Positions 1 through 8,955 of a DNA stretch of 64,000 bases are shown here, piece after piece. A program made the translations under genes and the position numbers. The stretch's first letter is position 1. Every line of letters begins with the position of its first letter. Origin of the DNA: Pontibacter ramchanderi (lineage in GTDB: Bacteria; Bacteroidota; Bacteroidia; Cytophagales; Hymenobacteraceae); the NCBI RefSeq assembly GCF_002846395.1, contig NZ_PJMU01000001.1:806001-870000 (forward strand), given 5' to 3'. The notes beneath the pieces were generated by a model, which had not been told where the DNA came from, did not search any database, and worked only from the letters and a program-made list of their open reading frames with translations.

Positions 1-2450
1 CGGACATGAGCCTGTATGTGATGACGCCGGAATACGGAGCCGCTACGCAGCTCGAGAAGATCGACATGCTCGACTTTGCCGACGTGATCGCCCTGAACAA
101 ATTCGACAAACGCGGTGCCCTCGACGCCCTGCGGGATGTGAAAAAGCAATACAAGCGCAACCACCAGTTGTGGGATGTGAGCGATGAGGAAATTCCGGTA
201 TTCGGCACGATCGCGTCGCAGTTTAACGACCCCGGCATGAACCAGCTTTACCGTGCGGTGATGGCGAAGCTATCGGAGAAAACAGGTATAGCATTCGACT
301 CCAACCTGCAGACTTCGAAAGAAATGTCGGAGAAGGTATACATCATCCCTCCTGCCCGAACCCGTTACCTGTCTGAGATTTCCGAAACAATCCGCAACTA
401 CGACAAGTGGACGAAAGACCAGGCGGAAGTTGCACAGAAACTCTACGGCATCAAGAAGTCGATTGAGGCTGTGCAAGGGATTGAGGTGGAAGACAAAGAC
501 CGTCTGGTAAAGCAGCTTGAGCAGGCTTATGCCGAGGTAGAGCTGAGCCTGGACGGACAGAACAAAAAGATCCTGGAGAATTGGAAAGAGAAAGTTCAGG
601 CTTACAAGAATGAGTTCTACGTGTTTAAGGTGCGCGACAAGGAGCTGAAAATTAAGACGCATACCGAGTCACTATCACACCTGCAAATTCCAAAGGTTTC
701 TACGCCACGTTATGAAGCGTGGGGCGATTTGCTGAAATGGAACTTGCAGGAAAACGTGCCGGGCGAGTTCCCTTACACAGCGGGTGTGTTCCCGTTCAAG
801 CGCGAAGGCGAAGACCCTACTCGTATGTTTGCGGGCGAGGGCGGACCGGAGCGCACCAACCGTCGCTTCCACTACGTGAGCTTAGGTATGCCAGCCAAGC
901 GTCTGTCCACGGCCTTCGACTCGGTGACGCTGTACGGCGAAGACCCGGATTTTCGTCCGGACATTTACGGCAAGATTGGTAACTCCGGTGTGAGCATTTG
1001 CTGCCTGGACGATGCCAAGAAACTATACTCCGGCTTTAACCTGGCTGACCCGATGACGTCGGTTTCGATGACCATCAACGGTCCGGCGGCCATCCTGACC
1101 GGCTTCTTCATGAATGCCGCCATCGATCAGCAGTGCGAACTGTATATTAAGGAGCAAGGTCTGGAAGAGGAAATCAACCAGAAAATTGACGCTATTTACA
1201 AAGAGAAAGGTATAGCACGCCCGCAGTACCAAGGCGAATTGCCGCAGGGCAACGATGGCCTGGGCCTGATGCTGCTCGGCGTAACCGGCGACCAGGTGCT
1301 GCCGGCCGAGGTATACGAGCCGATCAAAACCCGCACGCTGGCAGCTGTGCGCGGCACGGTGCAGGCCGATATCCTGAAAGAAGACCAGGCGCAGAACACC
1401 TGTATCTTCTCGACGGAGTTTTCCCTGCGCCTCATGGGCGACGTGCAGGCTTACTTCATCGACAAGAACGTGCGCAACTTCTACTCGGTGTCCATTTCCG
1501 GCTACCACATTGCGGAGGCCGGAGCCAACCCGATCTCGCAGCTGGCCTTTACACTGGCCAATGGTTTTACTTTTGTTGAGTACTATGTGAGCCGCGGTAT
1601 GGATATCAACAAGTTTGCTCCGAACCTGAGTTTCTTCTTCTCCAACGGCATCGATCCGGAGTATGCGGTGATCGGCCGTGTGGCTCGCCGTATCTGGGCG
1701 AAGGCAATGAAGCACAAGTATAACGCAGATGCCCGTTCGCAGATGCTGAAGTACCACATCCAAACGTCCGGCCGTTCGCTGCACGCCCAGGAAATTGACT
1801 TCAACGACATCCGCACGACGCTGCAGGCCCTGTACGCGATCTACGACAACTGTAACTCACTGCACACAAACGCTTACGACGAGGCCATCACAACACCGAC
1901 AGAGGCTTCTGTTCGTCGCGCCATGGCAATTCAGCTGATCATCAACCGGGAGTTGGGTCTGGCCAAAAACGAGAACCCGCTGCAAGGCTCTTTCATCATC
2001 GAAGAGCTGACGGACCTGGTGGAAGAGGCTGTACTAGCTGAGTTCGACCGCATCACGGAGCGTGGCGGTGTGCTGGGTGCGATGGAGACGATGTACCAGC
2101 GCGGCAAAATACAGGAGGAAAGCCTGTACTATGAAACGCTGAAGCACACCGGCGAGTACCCGATCATCGGCGTAAACACGTTCCTGTCGTCGCAGGGCTC
2201 TCCTACTGTTATTCCGCAGGAGGTTATTCGTGCAACGGAGGAAGAGAAGCAGTACCAGATCTCGATGCTGCAGGGACTTCACGAGCGTAACGCTAATAAG
2301 TCTGCCGAAATGCTGAAACGCATCCAGCAGGTGGCGATCAACAACGGGAACATCTTCGAAGAGATGATGGAAACCGTGAAGTATTGCTCACTAGGTCAGA
2401 TCACCAACGCCTTGTTTGAAGTTGGCGGTCAGTACCGCAGAAATATGTAA
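1..2450 (+). CDS. icmF: Fused isobutyryl-CoA mutase (IcmF), 3' part
   Basis: Adenosylcobalamin-dependent mutase that interconverts isobutyryl-CoA and n-butyryl-CoA, with its G-protein chaperone fused in one chain. The gene enters from the left edge in frame (codons from base 3), so the cobalamin-binding N-terminus and most of the GTPase domain are missing. What remains starts in the MeaB-like GTPase domain, whose NKxD guanine-specificity motif is visible (ALNKFDKRG, about 30 residues in), followed by a helical linker and the mutase substrate domain with the typical [22 protein letters not shown] stretch and a run of TIM-barrel sequence to the end. Order GTPase then mutase separates IcmF from ordinary methylmalonyl-CoA mutase. 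A strong terminator follows at 2494. Annotation as methylmalonyl-CoA mutase is common but less exact. Confidence 0.93.
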   Translation, partial: DMSLYVMTPEYGAATQLEKIDMLDFADVIALNKFDKRGALDALRDVKKQYKRNHQLWDVSDEEIPVFGTIASQFNDPGMNQLYRAVMAKLSEKTGIAFDSNLQTSKEMSEKVYIIPPARTRYLSEISETIRNYDKWTKDQAEVAQKLYGIKKSIEAVQGIEVEDKDRLVKQLEQAYAEVELSLDGQNKKILENWKEKVQAYKNEFYVFKVRDKELKIKTHTESLSHLQIPKVSTPRYEAWGDLLKWNLQENVPGEFPYTAGVFPFKREGEDPTRMFAGEGGPERTNRRFHYVSLGMPAKRLSTAFDSVTLYGEDPDFRPDIYGKIGNSGVSICCLDDAKKLYSGFNLADPMTSVSMTINGPAAILTGFFMNAAIDQQCELYIKEQGLEEEINQKIDAIYKEKGIARPQYQGELPQGNDGLGLMLLGVTGDQVLPAEVYEPIKTRTLAAVRGTVQADILKEDQAQNTCIFSTEFSLRLMGDVQAYFIDKNVRNFYSVSISGYHIAEAGANPISQLAFTLANGFTFVEYYVSRGMDINKFAPNLSFFFSNGIDPEYAVIGRVARRIWAKAMKHKYNADARSQMLKYHIQTSGRSLHAQEIDFNDIRTTLQALYAIYDNCNSLHTNAYDEAITTPTEASVRRAMAIQLIINRELGLAKNENPLQGSFIIEELTDLVEEAVLAEFDRITERGGVLGAMETMYQRGKIQEESLYYETLKHTGEYPIIGVNTFLSSQGSPTVIPQEVIRATEEEKQYQISMLQGLHERNANKSAEMLKRIQQVAINNGNIFEEMMETVKYCSLGQITNALFEVGGQYRRNM

Positions 2451-2493
2451 CCCCCAACATACTATAGCAACACTACATGTCGTTATTAGAGTC

Positions 2494-2522
2494 AAAGGCC
2501 GGGACCAAAGTCCGGCCTTTTT
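2494..2522 (+). terminator. Intrinsic terminator after icmF
   Basis: A 9-bp stem AAAGGCCGG/CCGGCCTTT around a short loop, with one bulged G and three more inner pairs, is followed by a T run. It lies 44 bases after the icmF stop. Confidence 0.8.
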
Positions 2523-2605
2523 CTATTATACCCTGCTGTTGGTCAGCTACTTGAAAACATTAAGCTGCTTAGTAAGGTATAAATCATCAATAAATTTCAG
2601 CAACT

Positions 2606-2761
2606 ATGAAAACTAAAAAGAAAGAGGATTTCCCTTTTGTACTTGTTGGATCTGCTTTGCTCTTTCTGGGTCTTGCAGCTTACGTATACCTGAGCACCAG
2701 AATAGAAGAAGAGGATATCGATTTTGACCTGTGGGACGAAAATGTCAGCGACTACGCCTGA
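2606..2761 (+). CDS. Small single-pass membrane protein (51 aa)
   Basis: A 51-codon frame starting ATG AAA ACT AAA. The product has a lysine-rich N-terminus (MKTKKKEDF), one hydrophobic segment at about residues 10-28 and a strongly acidic C-terminus (EEEDIDFDLWDE). Positive-inside logic predicts N-in/C-out. The composition is protein-like, it sits between two clear terminators (2494 and 2791), and the stop is 30 bases before the second one, all of which support a real monocistronic gene. No family is recognised and no function is proposed. Confidence 0.5.
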   Translation: MKTKKKEDFPFVLVGSALLFLGLAAYVYLSTRIEEEDIDFDLWDENVSDYA

Positions 2762-2790
2762 ACCTCCTCCTAAGATAATCGCCAAACACA

Positions 2791-2834
2791 AAGCCCGTTC
2801 GCTATACCTGAGTGTAGGTATAGCGAACGGGCTT
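2791..2834. terminator. Bidirectional terminator built from two AGGTATAGC motifs
   Basis: Perfect 19-bp inverted repeat (left arm AAGCCCGTTCGCTATACCT at 2791-2809, six-base loop, right arm 2816-2834). It has A/T runs on both sides, so it can serve the small gene on the left and the leftward GreA-fold gene at 2855-3265. The inner half of each arm is one copy of the 9-mer that is repeated across the window. Confidence 0.85.
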
Positions 2835-2854
2835 TTGCGTTGAAAAACCTATTA

Positions 2855-3265
2855 TTAAAGCGCGAAGTTGCCGGATGCCTCCGGTTGGAAAGTTACTTTC
2901 TCTATCTTGTAATTGATGGTGCCGGATGGTACGGGCCATTCCACCTCGTCCCCTTCTCTGCAGCCAATGATGGCCGTGCCTACGGGGGCCAGAATCGAAA
3001 TCCTGCGCGCATTGACATCGGCATCCTTTGGGTAAACCAGCGTTATCTCCATTTCCTTACCGCTCTTCATATCGCGCAGCAGTACGCTGGAGTTCATGGT
3101 AACTACCTCGGCGGGGATCTCTTCTGAAGCGACTCTTTTTGCCCGCTTCAGCTCCTCACCCAGTTTAGCAATGTTTGACTGCATGCCTGGCCCTTGCCTT
3201 TGCTGCTGCACCAGTTCAATGAGCCGTTTATAATCCTGCTCCGTCAGATAGATCACATTTTCCAT
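2855..3265 (-). CDS. GreA/GreB-fold transcription factor
   Basis: 136-residue protein starting MENVIYLTEQDYKRL. Residues 1-55 are a helical, probably coiled-coil arm. Residues about 60-136 match the Gre/Rnk C-terminal FKBP-like domain: V-T-M-N-S-S-V-L-L-R-D beta start, then the ITLVYPKDAD strand, then ISILAPVGTAIIGCREGD, which is the conserved SPLGxALxGxxxGD-like loop. The family binds RNA polymerase near the secondary channel. The short N-terminal arm favours an Rnk-like modulator over a true cleavage factor (inference). The start is chosen at 3265 because upstream codons read into the preceding gene; its stop ends at 3267, leaving one base between genes, so translation is probably coupled. 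Confidence 0.8.
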   Translation of the reverse strand: MENVIYLTEQDYKRLIELVQQQRQGPGMQSNIAKLGEELKRAKRVASEEIPAEVVTMNSSVLLRDMKSGKEMEITLVYPKDADVNARRISILAPVGTAIIGCREGDEVEWPVPSGTINYKIEKVTFQPEASGNFAL

Positions 3266-3266
3266 A

Positions 3267-4823
3267 TCAGTTAAGTACGTAATTTTTGCTGATAGGACTG
3301 GGTGAAGCCTTTCTTGGAAAGTAAATGTCCCGGAAACTCTTCGTTTGCCCCTGCTCCACGCGTCTGAAAATCTTGTCTGGTGTAATGTCATCAAGCGAGC
3401 CAAAGCCGCAGGCTTCCATCACTTCTATGGTCGATTTGATGGTGTTGCCGTGAAAGTTCGCCACGCGCACGCGCTTGTCTGCTACATCCAGCCCCTGATA
3501 CAAGTTTTTGTCCTGGGTGGCTATACCTACCGGGCAACGGCCCGAGTCGCATTGCAGGGCTTGGATACAACCCAACGCGAACATCATTCCACGCGCGCTG
3601 TAGCATATGTCGGCACCCAACGAGATGGCTTTGATGATGTCCACACCCGTGATGATCTTCCCTGCCGCAATCAACTTAATCTCGTCGCGCAGTCCGTACT
3701 GCTCCAGCATGTGCTGCACATAAGCCAGCGCATCGTAAAGCGGCATACCCAAACTATCGGTAAATTCCAATGGCGCAGCGCCGGTACCGCCTTCAGCCCC
3801 ATCGATCGTAATGAAGTCCGGGTAGATGCGGTTGTGCTTCATTTCCTTGCACAGCAGCTCAAACTCCTGCTTATTGCCAACACAAAGCTTTATACCGATC
3901 GGCTTGCCCTCTGACAATACGCGCAGTTTCTCAATAAAGAGCAGCATCGTGAACTGGTCATTGAAGGCCGAGTGCGCTGGCGGAGAGGCCACGGTGGTAT
4001 AAGGCTCCACTTTGCGGATGGCCGCAATCTCTGGCGTGTTCTTGGCTGCTGGCAGTATGCCACCGTGCCCCGGCTTGGCACCCTGCGACAACTTAATCTC
4101 CACCATTTTGATATGCGGATGCGCCACTTGCTCTTTGAACAGGTATTCCGAGAAGTTTCCGTTCTTGTCACGGCAGCCAAAGTAGCCTGTGCCAATTTGC
4201 CAGATCAAATCACCGCCGCCCTGAACGTGGAAGGGGCTCACACCGCCCTCACCGGTGTTGTGCGCAAAGCCACCCAGTTTAGCACCTGCGCTAAGGGCAG
4301 TAACAGCAGTTTTGCTCAGGGAGCCGTAGCTCATGGCCGAAATATTATAGATGGAGGCACTGTACGGCTGCTTGCAGCGGCTGCCTCCTACGGTTACACG
4401 CAAATCCTTGGTTTGCACATGGGCAGGGAACATGGTATGCGCGATCCACTCAAAACCGGCCTCCTGGCTGTTGGTCTGCATACCAAAAGGCACCGTTTCG
4501 CGCACGTTTTTAGCACGCTGGTACACAATTGAGCGCTGGCGGCGGCTAAAGGGCTTGCCATCCAGGTCGGACTCGAAGAAGTATTGACGGAGTTCGGGTC
4601 GAATACTCTCGAAAAAATAACGCAGGTAGCCTACAAGCGGGTAGTTGCGCAGTATAGAATGTTTGCCCTGCCGGATGTTGCGCAGGTAAAGTAGGTGGAG
4701 CGGCACAATTGCTACCAATAGCCAGAGGTACTGTCGCTCAAACACCGATAAAAACAAGGTAACCAGATAAGCTGATAAAAAGGCATATCCCATGGATCGC
4801 CTCACACTGACCTTACTTGCCAT
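3267..4823 (-). CDS. FMN-binding glutamate synthase domain protein, membrane-anchored
   Basis: 518 residues. The N-terminus (about residues 10-45) is hydrophobic and probably two short membrane helices. The rest is the GltB central/FMN domain (GXGXXG-poor TIM barrel): NISAMSYGSLSKTAVTALS, GEGGVSPFH, KLSQGAKPGHGG and the DGAEGGTGAAP FMN-phosphate loop are all present. A cysteine cluster QALQCDSGRCPVGIATQD fits the 3Fe-4S site. It lacks the N-terminal amidotransferase and the C-terminal GXGXG domain of full GltB, as in archaeal-type and stand-alone family members, so the ammonia source and true substrate are unknown. It is the first gene of a two-gene leftward operon with the GreA-fold factor. 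Confidence 0.85.
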   Translation of the reverse strand: MASKVSVRRSMGYAFLSAYLVTLFLSVFERQYLWLLVAIVPLHLLYLRNIRQGKHSILRNYPLVGYLRYFFESIRPELRQYFFESDLDGKPFSRRQRSIVYQRAKNVRETVPFGMQTNSQEAGFEWIAHTMFPAHVQTKDLRVTVGGSRCKQPYSASIYNISAMSYGSLSKTAVTALSAGAKLGGFAHNTGEGGVSPFHVQGGGDLIWQIGTGYFGCRDKNGNFSEYLFKEQVAHPHIKMVEIKLSQGAKPGHGGILPAAKNTPEIAAIRKVEPYTTVASPPAHSAFNDQFTMLLFIEKLRVLSEGKPIGIKLCVGNKQEFELLCKEMKHNRIYPDFITIDGAEGGTGAAPLEFTDSLGMPLYDALAYVQHMLEQYGLRDEIKLIAAGKIITGVDIIKAISLGADICYSARGMMFALGCIQALQCDSGRCPVGIATQDKNLYQGLDVADKRVRVANFHGNTIKSTIEVMEACGFGSLDDITPDKIFRRVEQGQTKSFRDIYFPRKASPSPISKNYVLN

Positions 4824-5295
4824 GATGAAAAATCAATGAAAATAAATTAGATAAGTAAAATTTAAAAACCGGAGATCAAGGTTAGCCGGTTCTGCTTGTG
4901 GGGTGCCAGAGCTGCGAGCTCCGGCTTACTTGTTAAAGGCCTTCGGAGAGGAAAAAAAGTTAAGGCAATAGCCATTCAGTCCATCACACATTACCACATG
5001 ATGGGAAGCCGCTACAAGCCCTGCAGCAGGTGTAGCAAGCCTAAATGAAATGTATTTGCCTGTTGGCCTCATAATCTTTCAGATTAATGGTGCAAAGTTA
5101 GTAGAAAGAAAAGGAGAAAACACAAAAAACGACCACTAATAATTATAAATAGCCCTTTAAACTCCTTTTCACAGCACAGAGAGTGCCAACTTTCGTATTT
5201 CTAACTAAAATACAATAAATGAAGTAGCCATCACTACAACCTTAATCCCTATATAGCGTTAAGAAGCTTAAGTTTAACTCTTCAGGCTAATAATC
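4824..5295. other. Non-coding spacer with promoter, between divergent genes
   Basis: 472 bases with no convincing gene. It is AT-rich in its right half. The leftward promoter candidate at 5093-5126 lies inside. Nothing else recognisable was seen. Confidence 0.6.
5093..5126 (-). promoter_or_regulatory. Candidate Bacteroidota promoter for the GltB-like gene
   Basis: On the minus strand TTTG (5126-5123) is followed after 22 bases by TAACTTTG (5100-5093), matching the TTG-N17-23-TAnnTTTG pattern described for Bacteroidota housekeeping sigma. The predicted leader to the start at 4823 would be about 260 bases, which is long. Confidence 0.35.
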
Positions 5296-5427
5296 ATGAT
5301 GCGCTTTACGACTATATCCTCTCTCCTGCTTATTGGTACTACATTTGGCTATTTTATGAAAGGCTGGATGTCGCCTGAGCAACTGCAAATGGACCTCCAC
5401 GAAGAAGACATACATCTGTATCTCTAA
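5296..5427 (+). CDS. Small hydrophobic peptide (43 aa), putative
   Basis: Starts ATG ATG CGC; the product begins MMRFTTISSLLLIGTTFGYF, a hydrophobic segment that could be a membrane helix or a signal-like sequence, and ends with an acidic amphipathic tail (DLHEEDIHLYL). The stop lies 30 bases before a clean terminator at 5457, which supports a short transcribed unit. No homologous family is recognised; a chance frame cannot be excluded. Confidence 0.4.
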   Translation: MMRFTTISSLLLIGTTFGYFMKGWMSPEQLQMDLHEEDIHLYL

Positions 5428-5456
5428 ACTTGCGACTGTTATACCGGTAATTTATA

Positions 5457-5482
5457 AAGCAGGTTTCTGACCTGCTTTTTTT
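5457..5482 (+). terminator. Intrinsic terminator
   Basis: AGCAGGT (5458-5464), five-base loop, ACCTGCT (5470-5476) followed by seven Ts. It ends the short unit at 5296-5427 before the FKBP gene. Confidence 0.8.
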
Positions 5483-5568
5483 CTATTCATACCTCCTCCT
5501 TAGGTTAATCGCTGCCGAGGCAGTACCTTTACAGAACTTAAATTCATCTATCACCAACACAAGTATAC

Positions 5569-6168
5569 ATGACATTACAGGAAAAAATAAGCTACATCAT
5601 TGGCCGAGACATGGCCTCTAACCTCAAAAAACAAGGTATCGACATCGAAGCAGAGTCTTTCCTGAAAGGTTTAAAAGAAGTTATCGCTGGCAAACCGTCT
5701 GAATTGTCGGAGCAGGAAGTTCAGATGGCCATGATGGCCCTGCAGCAGGAAATGCAGCAGAAACAAGGTGCCAAAGGCGGTGAGAACCAAAAAGCTGGCG
5801 AGGCTTTCCTGGCTGAAAACAAAAACAAAGAAGGCATTAAGACATTGCCAAGCGGCTTGCAATACCAGGTGCTGCAGGAAGGCACTGGAAAGTCGCCGAA
5901 GGCTTCAGACAAAGTAACTACGCACTACCATGGCACTTTGATCGACGGTACGGTATTCGACTCGAGCTACGAGCGCGGCCAACCGGCCACTTTCCCGGTG
6001 AACGGAGTAATCGCGGGCTGGACTGAAGCACTGCAACTGATGAAAGAAGGCGCTAAATGGAGACTGTTCATCCCTTCTAACCTGGCCTATGGATCTCAGG
6101 GCGCAGGTGACGTGATCGGGCCGAACACTACCCTGATTTTTGATGTGGAGCTGATCTCAGTTCACTAA
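5569..6168 (+). CDS. FKBP-type peptidyl-prolyl cis-trans isomerase
   Basis: 199 residues of the FklB/FkpA/Mip type. Residues 1-85 form the helical FKBP N-terminal dimerisation domain (SYIIGRDMASNLKKQG, then a Gln/Met-rich helix). Residues about 105-199 are the FKBP catalytic domain, with YHGTLIDGTVFDSSYERG, the VIAGWTEALQLMKEGAKW core and IPSNLAYGSQGAG. No signal peptide is evident, so a cytoplasmic location like E. coli FklB is likely. The gene stands alone between two terminators. Confidence 0.92.
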   Translation: MTLQEKISYIIGRDMASNLKKQGIDIEAESFLKGLKEVIAGKPSELSEQEVQMAMMALQQEMQQKQGAKGGENQKAGEAFLAENKNKEGIKTLPSGLQYQVLQEGTGKSPKASDKVTTHYHGTLIDGTVFDSSYERGQPATFPVNGVIAGWTEALQLMKEGAKWRLFIPSNLAYGSQGAGDVIGPNTTLIFDVELISVH

Positions 6169-6188
6169 GTAATACCTGTATAAATAGC

Positions 6189-6237
6189 AAGAGGTCCGGC
6201 CACGTGGTGAACACGCCAGGCCGGACCTCTTTTTTTA
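6189..6237. terminator. Bidirectional intrinsic terminator
   Basis: Perfect 13-bp stem AAGAGGTCCGGCC (6189-6201) / GGCCGGACCTCTT (6219-6231) followed by Ts. It separates the FKBP gene from the convergent gene at 6250-6741. Confidence 0.88.
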
Positions 6238-6249
6238 TTGGCGTCGAGC

Positions 6250-6741
6250 CTAGGCTATCTTCAGGTCGGTTTCAGCCATTTCGCGCAGCCATCGGCGGCT
6301 TTCCTCCTGGTACAGGAAGTGATGGATAATCATGAGGTTATCCCCATCAATCAATTCATCACCGTCAATTTCATTTACCAGGCTATTATAGGCAAACACA
6401 GGCATCACAATCGCTACGAACACATTTTTATTCACGGCACGCAACACCTCCGGAAAAATATACTTAAACACCCATTGCTGGTCTTCCTTTTCTATGGTGT
6501 GCCTGTTTTGCAGATCCATGATCCATTTCTGTGGCTTATAAGTGAAGACCATGTTCATGATGTGCGCGTAGCCCTGGCGCAACTCACTCGAGCTTACTTC
6601 TCCATCCCATTTAATATAGAGAGTTTGCTCTTCGTGAATATACTTAAGAGAAAGCTGCTCGTGCAACACACTCCGGTGCCTGTCTTTTACCGAGAAATGT
6701 TTGCCCAATACACTGGCACCCATTGAAATATCTGTAAACAT
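6250..6741 (-). CDS. STAS/SpoIIAA-like small protein, paralogue A
   Basis: 163 residues, no signal peptide. It shares a pattern with the products at 8512-8955 and 11199-11612: an initial strand with IxW or LxY, a helix, then K/L-W-[IL]-x-D-L as a central strand, D-x-x-x-W and F/Y-P about 20 residues later, a hydrophobic V-A-x-V strand, and a C-terminal helix ending in WL. This alternating alpha/beta layout resembles STAS or SpoIIAA-like folds, where a related protein would act in protein-protein signalling. That fold assignment is inferred from pattern only. It has about 25 extra N-terminal residues relative to the other two copies. Confidence 0.7.
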   Translation of the reverse strand: MFTDISMGASVLGKHFSVKDRHRSVLHEQLSLKYIHEEQTLYIKWDGEVSSSELRQGYAHIMNMVFTYKPQKWIMDLQNRHTIEKEDQQWVFKYIFPEVLRAVNKNVFVAIVMPVFAYNSLVNEIDGDELIDGDNLMIIHHFLYQEESRRWLREMAETDLKIA

Positions 6742-7058
6742 GGTTTTAGCAAATTAGGAATTACGAGGCCAACAAAATATCAAAGAAGTAAGAAATTATT
6801 AAACAGAAAGGCGACATTTTTATTTAAATCATAAACAAAGATGTAATATTTATATATTAATAACAAAAAATAATCAAATATTTTATTGGTTTCATATACT
6901 TAATTTATCTAACTGTCTTACTGACAACTTGCTAGCGTGTTGAATCATAAGCTCAATAACGGACCCTATATCTGAAACAAAAGCCCCTGAGCAAACAAAT
7001 TAACCCCGCTGACGTTGTAAACTCAATTAATGCATTCACCAAAAAAAGATTTACTCGT
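6742..7058. other. AT-rich divergent promoter spacer
   Basis: 317 bases between divergent genes, with a very AT-rich middle (about 6780-6910). No gene or clear TAnnTTTG box was identified; both flanking promoters presumably lie here. Confidence 0.5.
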
Positions 7059-8483
7059 ATGGCAAACACCGAAAATGAGGGCAAAAAATTTCTGGAAAGC
7101 GTGCACCAGTTTTTTGACCACGCAGCCAGTTTCTCTAAGCTTGACCCTGGTATTCTGGCACAGATCAAAACCTGCAACAGTGTTTACAAAGTATCCTTCC
7201 CGGTTGAGATAGACGGTCGCGTAGAAGTGGTCGAAGGCATCAGAGTACAGCACAGCCACCATAAACTACCGTCCAAGGGAGGTATCCGCTTTAGTATGCA
7301 AGTAGATGAGGATGAGGTGAAGGCACTTGCCACGCTGATGACCTTTAAGTGCGCCGTGGTCGATGTTCCCTTTGGCGGGGCAAAGGGTGGCGTGAAGATC
7401 AACCCGCGCACCAGCTCTGTGAAGACACTCGAGAAGGTAACCCGACGGTATGCAGCCGAGTTGATCAAGAAGAACCTGATCGGACCAGGTATGGACGTGC
7501 CCGCTCCGGATTACGGAACCGGCAGCCGGGAAATGGCCTGGATCGCCGACACCTACCAGGCGCTTAAATACGGTGAAACCAACGCGCTGGGATGTGTAAC
7601 CGGCAAGCCTGTTGGCCAGGGAGGTATACGGGGCCGCGCGGAAGCGACTGGTCTGGGCATTTTCTATGGCATTCGCGAAGCCTTGGGCGATACAGAGCTC
7701 ATGAAAAAAGCAGGTATAGCAGGCAACACCATGGAAGGCAAGCGGATTATTGTGCAAGGCTTGGGCAACGTGGGCTATAACGCAGCGCACTTCTGCCAGC
7801 AGGACGGGGCCGTTATCATTGGTATAGCTGAGCGCGAGGGTGGTATCTACAACGCAAACGGCATCGATGTGGCGGAGGCCTTTAAGCATCGTAGCGAGAC
7901 AGGATCCATTCTGAATTTTGGACAGTGTAAAAACTTCGAGAACTCCGCTGAGCTTCTGGAAGAAGAATGCGATGTATTGCTTCCTGCCGCACTAGAAAAC
8001 CAGATACACGCCGGCAATGCGGCGCGCATCAAAGCCAAAATAATTGCAGAGGGCGCCAATGGACCCGTAACGCGCGAAGCGGAGAAAATACTGCTCGGAA
8101 ATGGCATTATTATTATACCTGACCTTTACATCAATGCGGGTGGTGTAACGGTGTCATACTTTGAATGGCTCAAAAATCTTTCAAACGTGCGTTTTGGGCG
8201 AATGGGCAAGCGGGCCGAAGAAGCCAGTCACCGCCGACTTGTGAACGCCATTGAGAGTGCCTCGGGCAAGAGCATGACCACGCACGAGCGCAACCTGCTT
8301 ATACAGGGCTCCGACGAAATCAGCCTGGTACGATCCGGTTTAGAGGACACTATGATCAACGCCTATCATGAGATCAGGGGTGTGATGAACAGAAAGAATA
8401 TTGAGGATATGCGAACATCTGCCTTCCTTTCGGCTATCGAAAAAATAGGAGTTAGCTACGAGGCACTGGGCATTTTCCCTTGA
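7059..8483 (+). CDS. Glutamate dehydrogenase (Glu/Leu/Phe/Val family)
   Basis: 474 residues. Reversible oxidative deamination of glutamate to 2-oxoglutarate and ammonia. The dimerisation half carries KGGIRFS, the catalytic-lysine signature PFGGAKGGV and GPGMDVPAPDYGT with the active-site Asp. The Rossmann half has VQGLGNVGYNAA. Length and motif order fit the 420-480-residue hexameric class. NAD versus NADP preference cannot be read safely. It is monocistronic, ending at a terminator whose right arm lies in the 3' end of the opposing gene. Confidence 0.93.
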   Translation: MANTENEGKKFLESVHQFFDHAASFSKLDPGILAQIKTCNSVYKVSFPVEIDGRVEVVEGIRVQHSHHKLPSKGGIRFSMQVDEDEVKALATLMTFKCAVVDVPFGGAKGGVKINPRTSSVKTLEKVTRRYAAELIKKNLIGPGMDVPAPDYGTGSREMAWIADTYQALKYGETNALGCVTGKPVGQGGIRGRAEATGLGIFYGIREALGDTELMKKAGIAGNTMEGKRIIVQGLGNVGYNAAHFCQQDGAVIIGIAEREGGIYNANGIDVAEAFKHRSETGSILNFGQCKNFENSAELLEEECDVLLPAALENQIHAGNAARIKAKIIAEGANGPVTREAEKILLGNGIIIIPDLYINAGGVTVSYFEWLKNLSNVRFGRMGKRAEEASHRRLVNAIESASGKSMTTHERNLLIQGSDEISLVRSGLEDTMINAYHEIRGVMNRKNIEDMRTSAFLSAIEKIGVSYEALGIFP

Positions 8484-8508
8484 TCCGTTGCTTTGTTAAC
8501 TAAACCAG

Positions 8509-8550
8509 AGGTCAGGATTTAGCTAAAATGGCGAGGTCCTGACCTTTTTG
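8509..8550 (+). terminator. Terminator overlapping the 3' end of the convergent gene
   Basis: AGGTCAGGA (8509-8517) pairs with TCCTGACCT (8537-8545), followed by Ts. The right arm is inside the coding end of the gene at 8512-8955 on the other strand, so the two genes share this sequence. Confidence 0.7.
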
Positions 8551-8955
8551 CATGTACTGAAGCCAGTCCATGGCCTCTTCCTTGTCTGTGAAATAGTTGA
8601 AATGAATGAATTCGTGGAGGGGAAGCCGGTGGGTAGCCATGTAGTTATTCACAAGCGCATTGAAATGGCCCTCTGAGAAAATAACCGCAGCGTAAATGTC
8701 CTGTCCAATGGTTTCGGCTACCTGAGGGTAATACTCACGGCTCAACCAGGCCTCCTGATCTGTATCAAATGGCCCGATGCGTGAAATGTCCGTGCTGTAA
8801 TACCGAATTTTGGGATTGGTCTTTACGAATTGCAGCGCCTGCCAGTAAAGATTCCTGAACTGCTCGGTACTAGGCTTCAATTTCCAGCCAATGCACAGCA
8901 CACCCACTTCCTTTAAATAATTAACGAAAGCATAAGACGAATCACATATGACCAT
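8512..8955 (-). CDS. STAS/SpoIIAA-like small protein, paralogue B
   Basis: 147 residues, second member of the three-paralogue set (see 6250-6741). Visible shared features are GVLCIGWKL at the first strand, YYSTDISRIGPFDTDQEAWL with the D-x-x-x-W element, YYPQVAE matching the F/Y-P position, YAAVIFSEG as the V-A-x-V strand, and EEAMDWLQ near the end. No membrane segment or signal peptide. Function unknown. Its last codons form one arm of the glutamate dehydrogenase terminator. Confidence 0.75.
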   Translation of the reverse strand: MVICDSSYAFVNYLKEVGVLCIGWKLKPSTEQFRNLYWQALQFVKTNPKIRYYSTDISRIGPFDTDQEAWLSREYYPQVAETIGQDIYAAVIFSEGHFNALVNNYMATHRLPLHEFIHFNYFTDKEEAMDWLQYMQKGQDLAILAKS

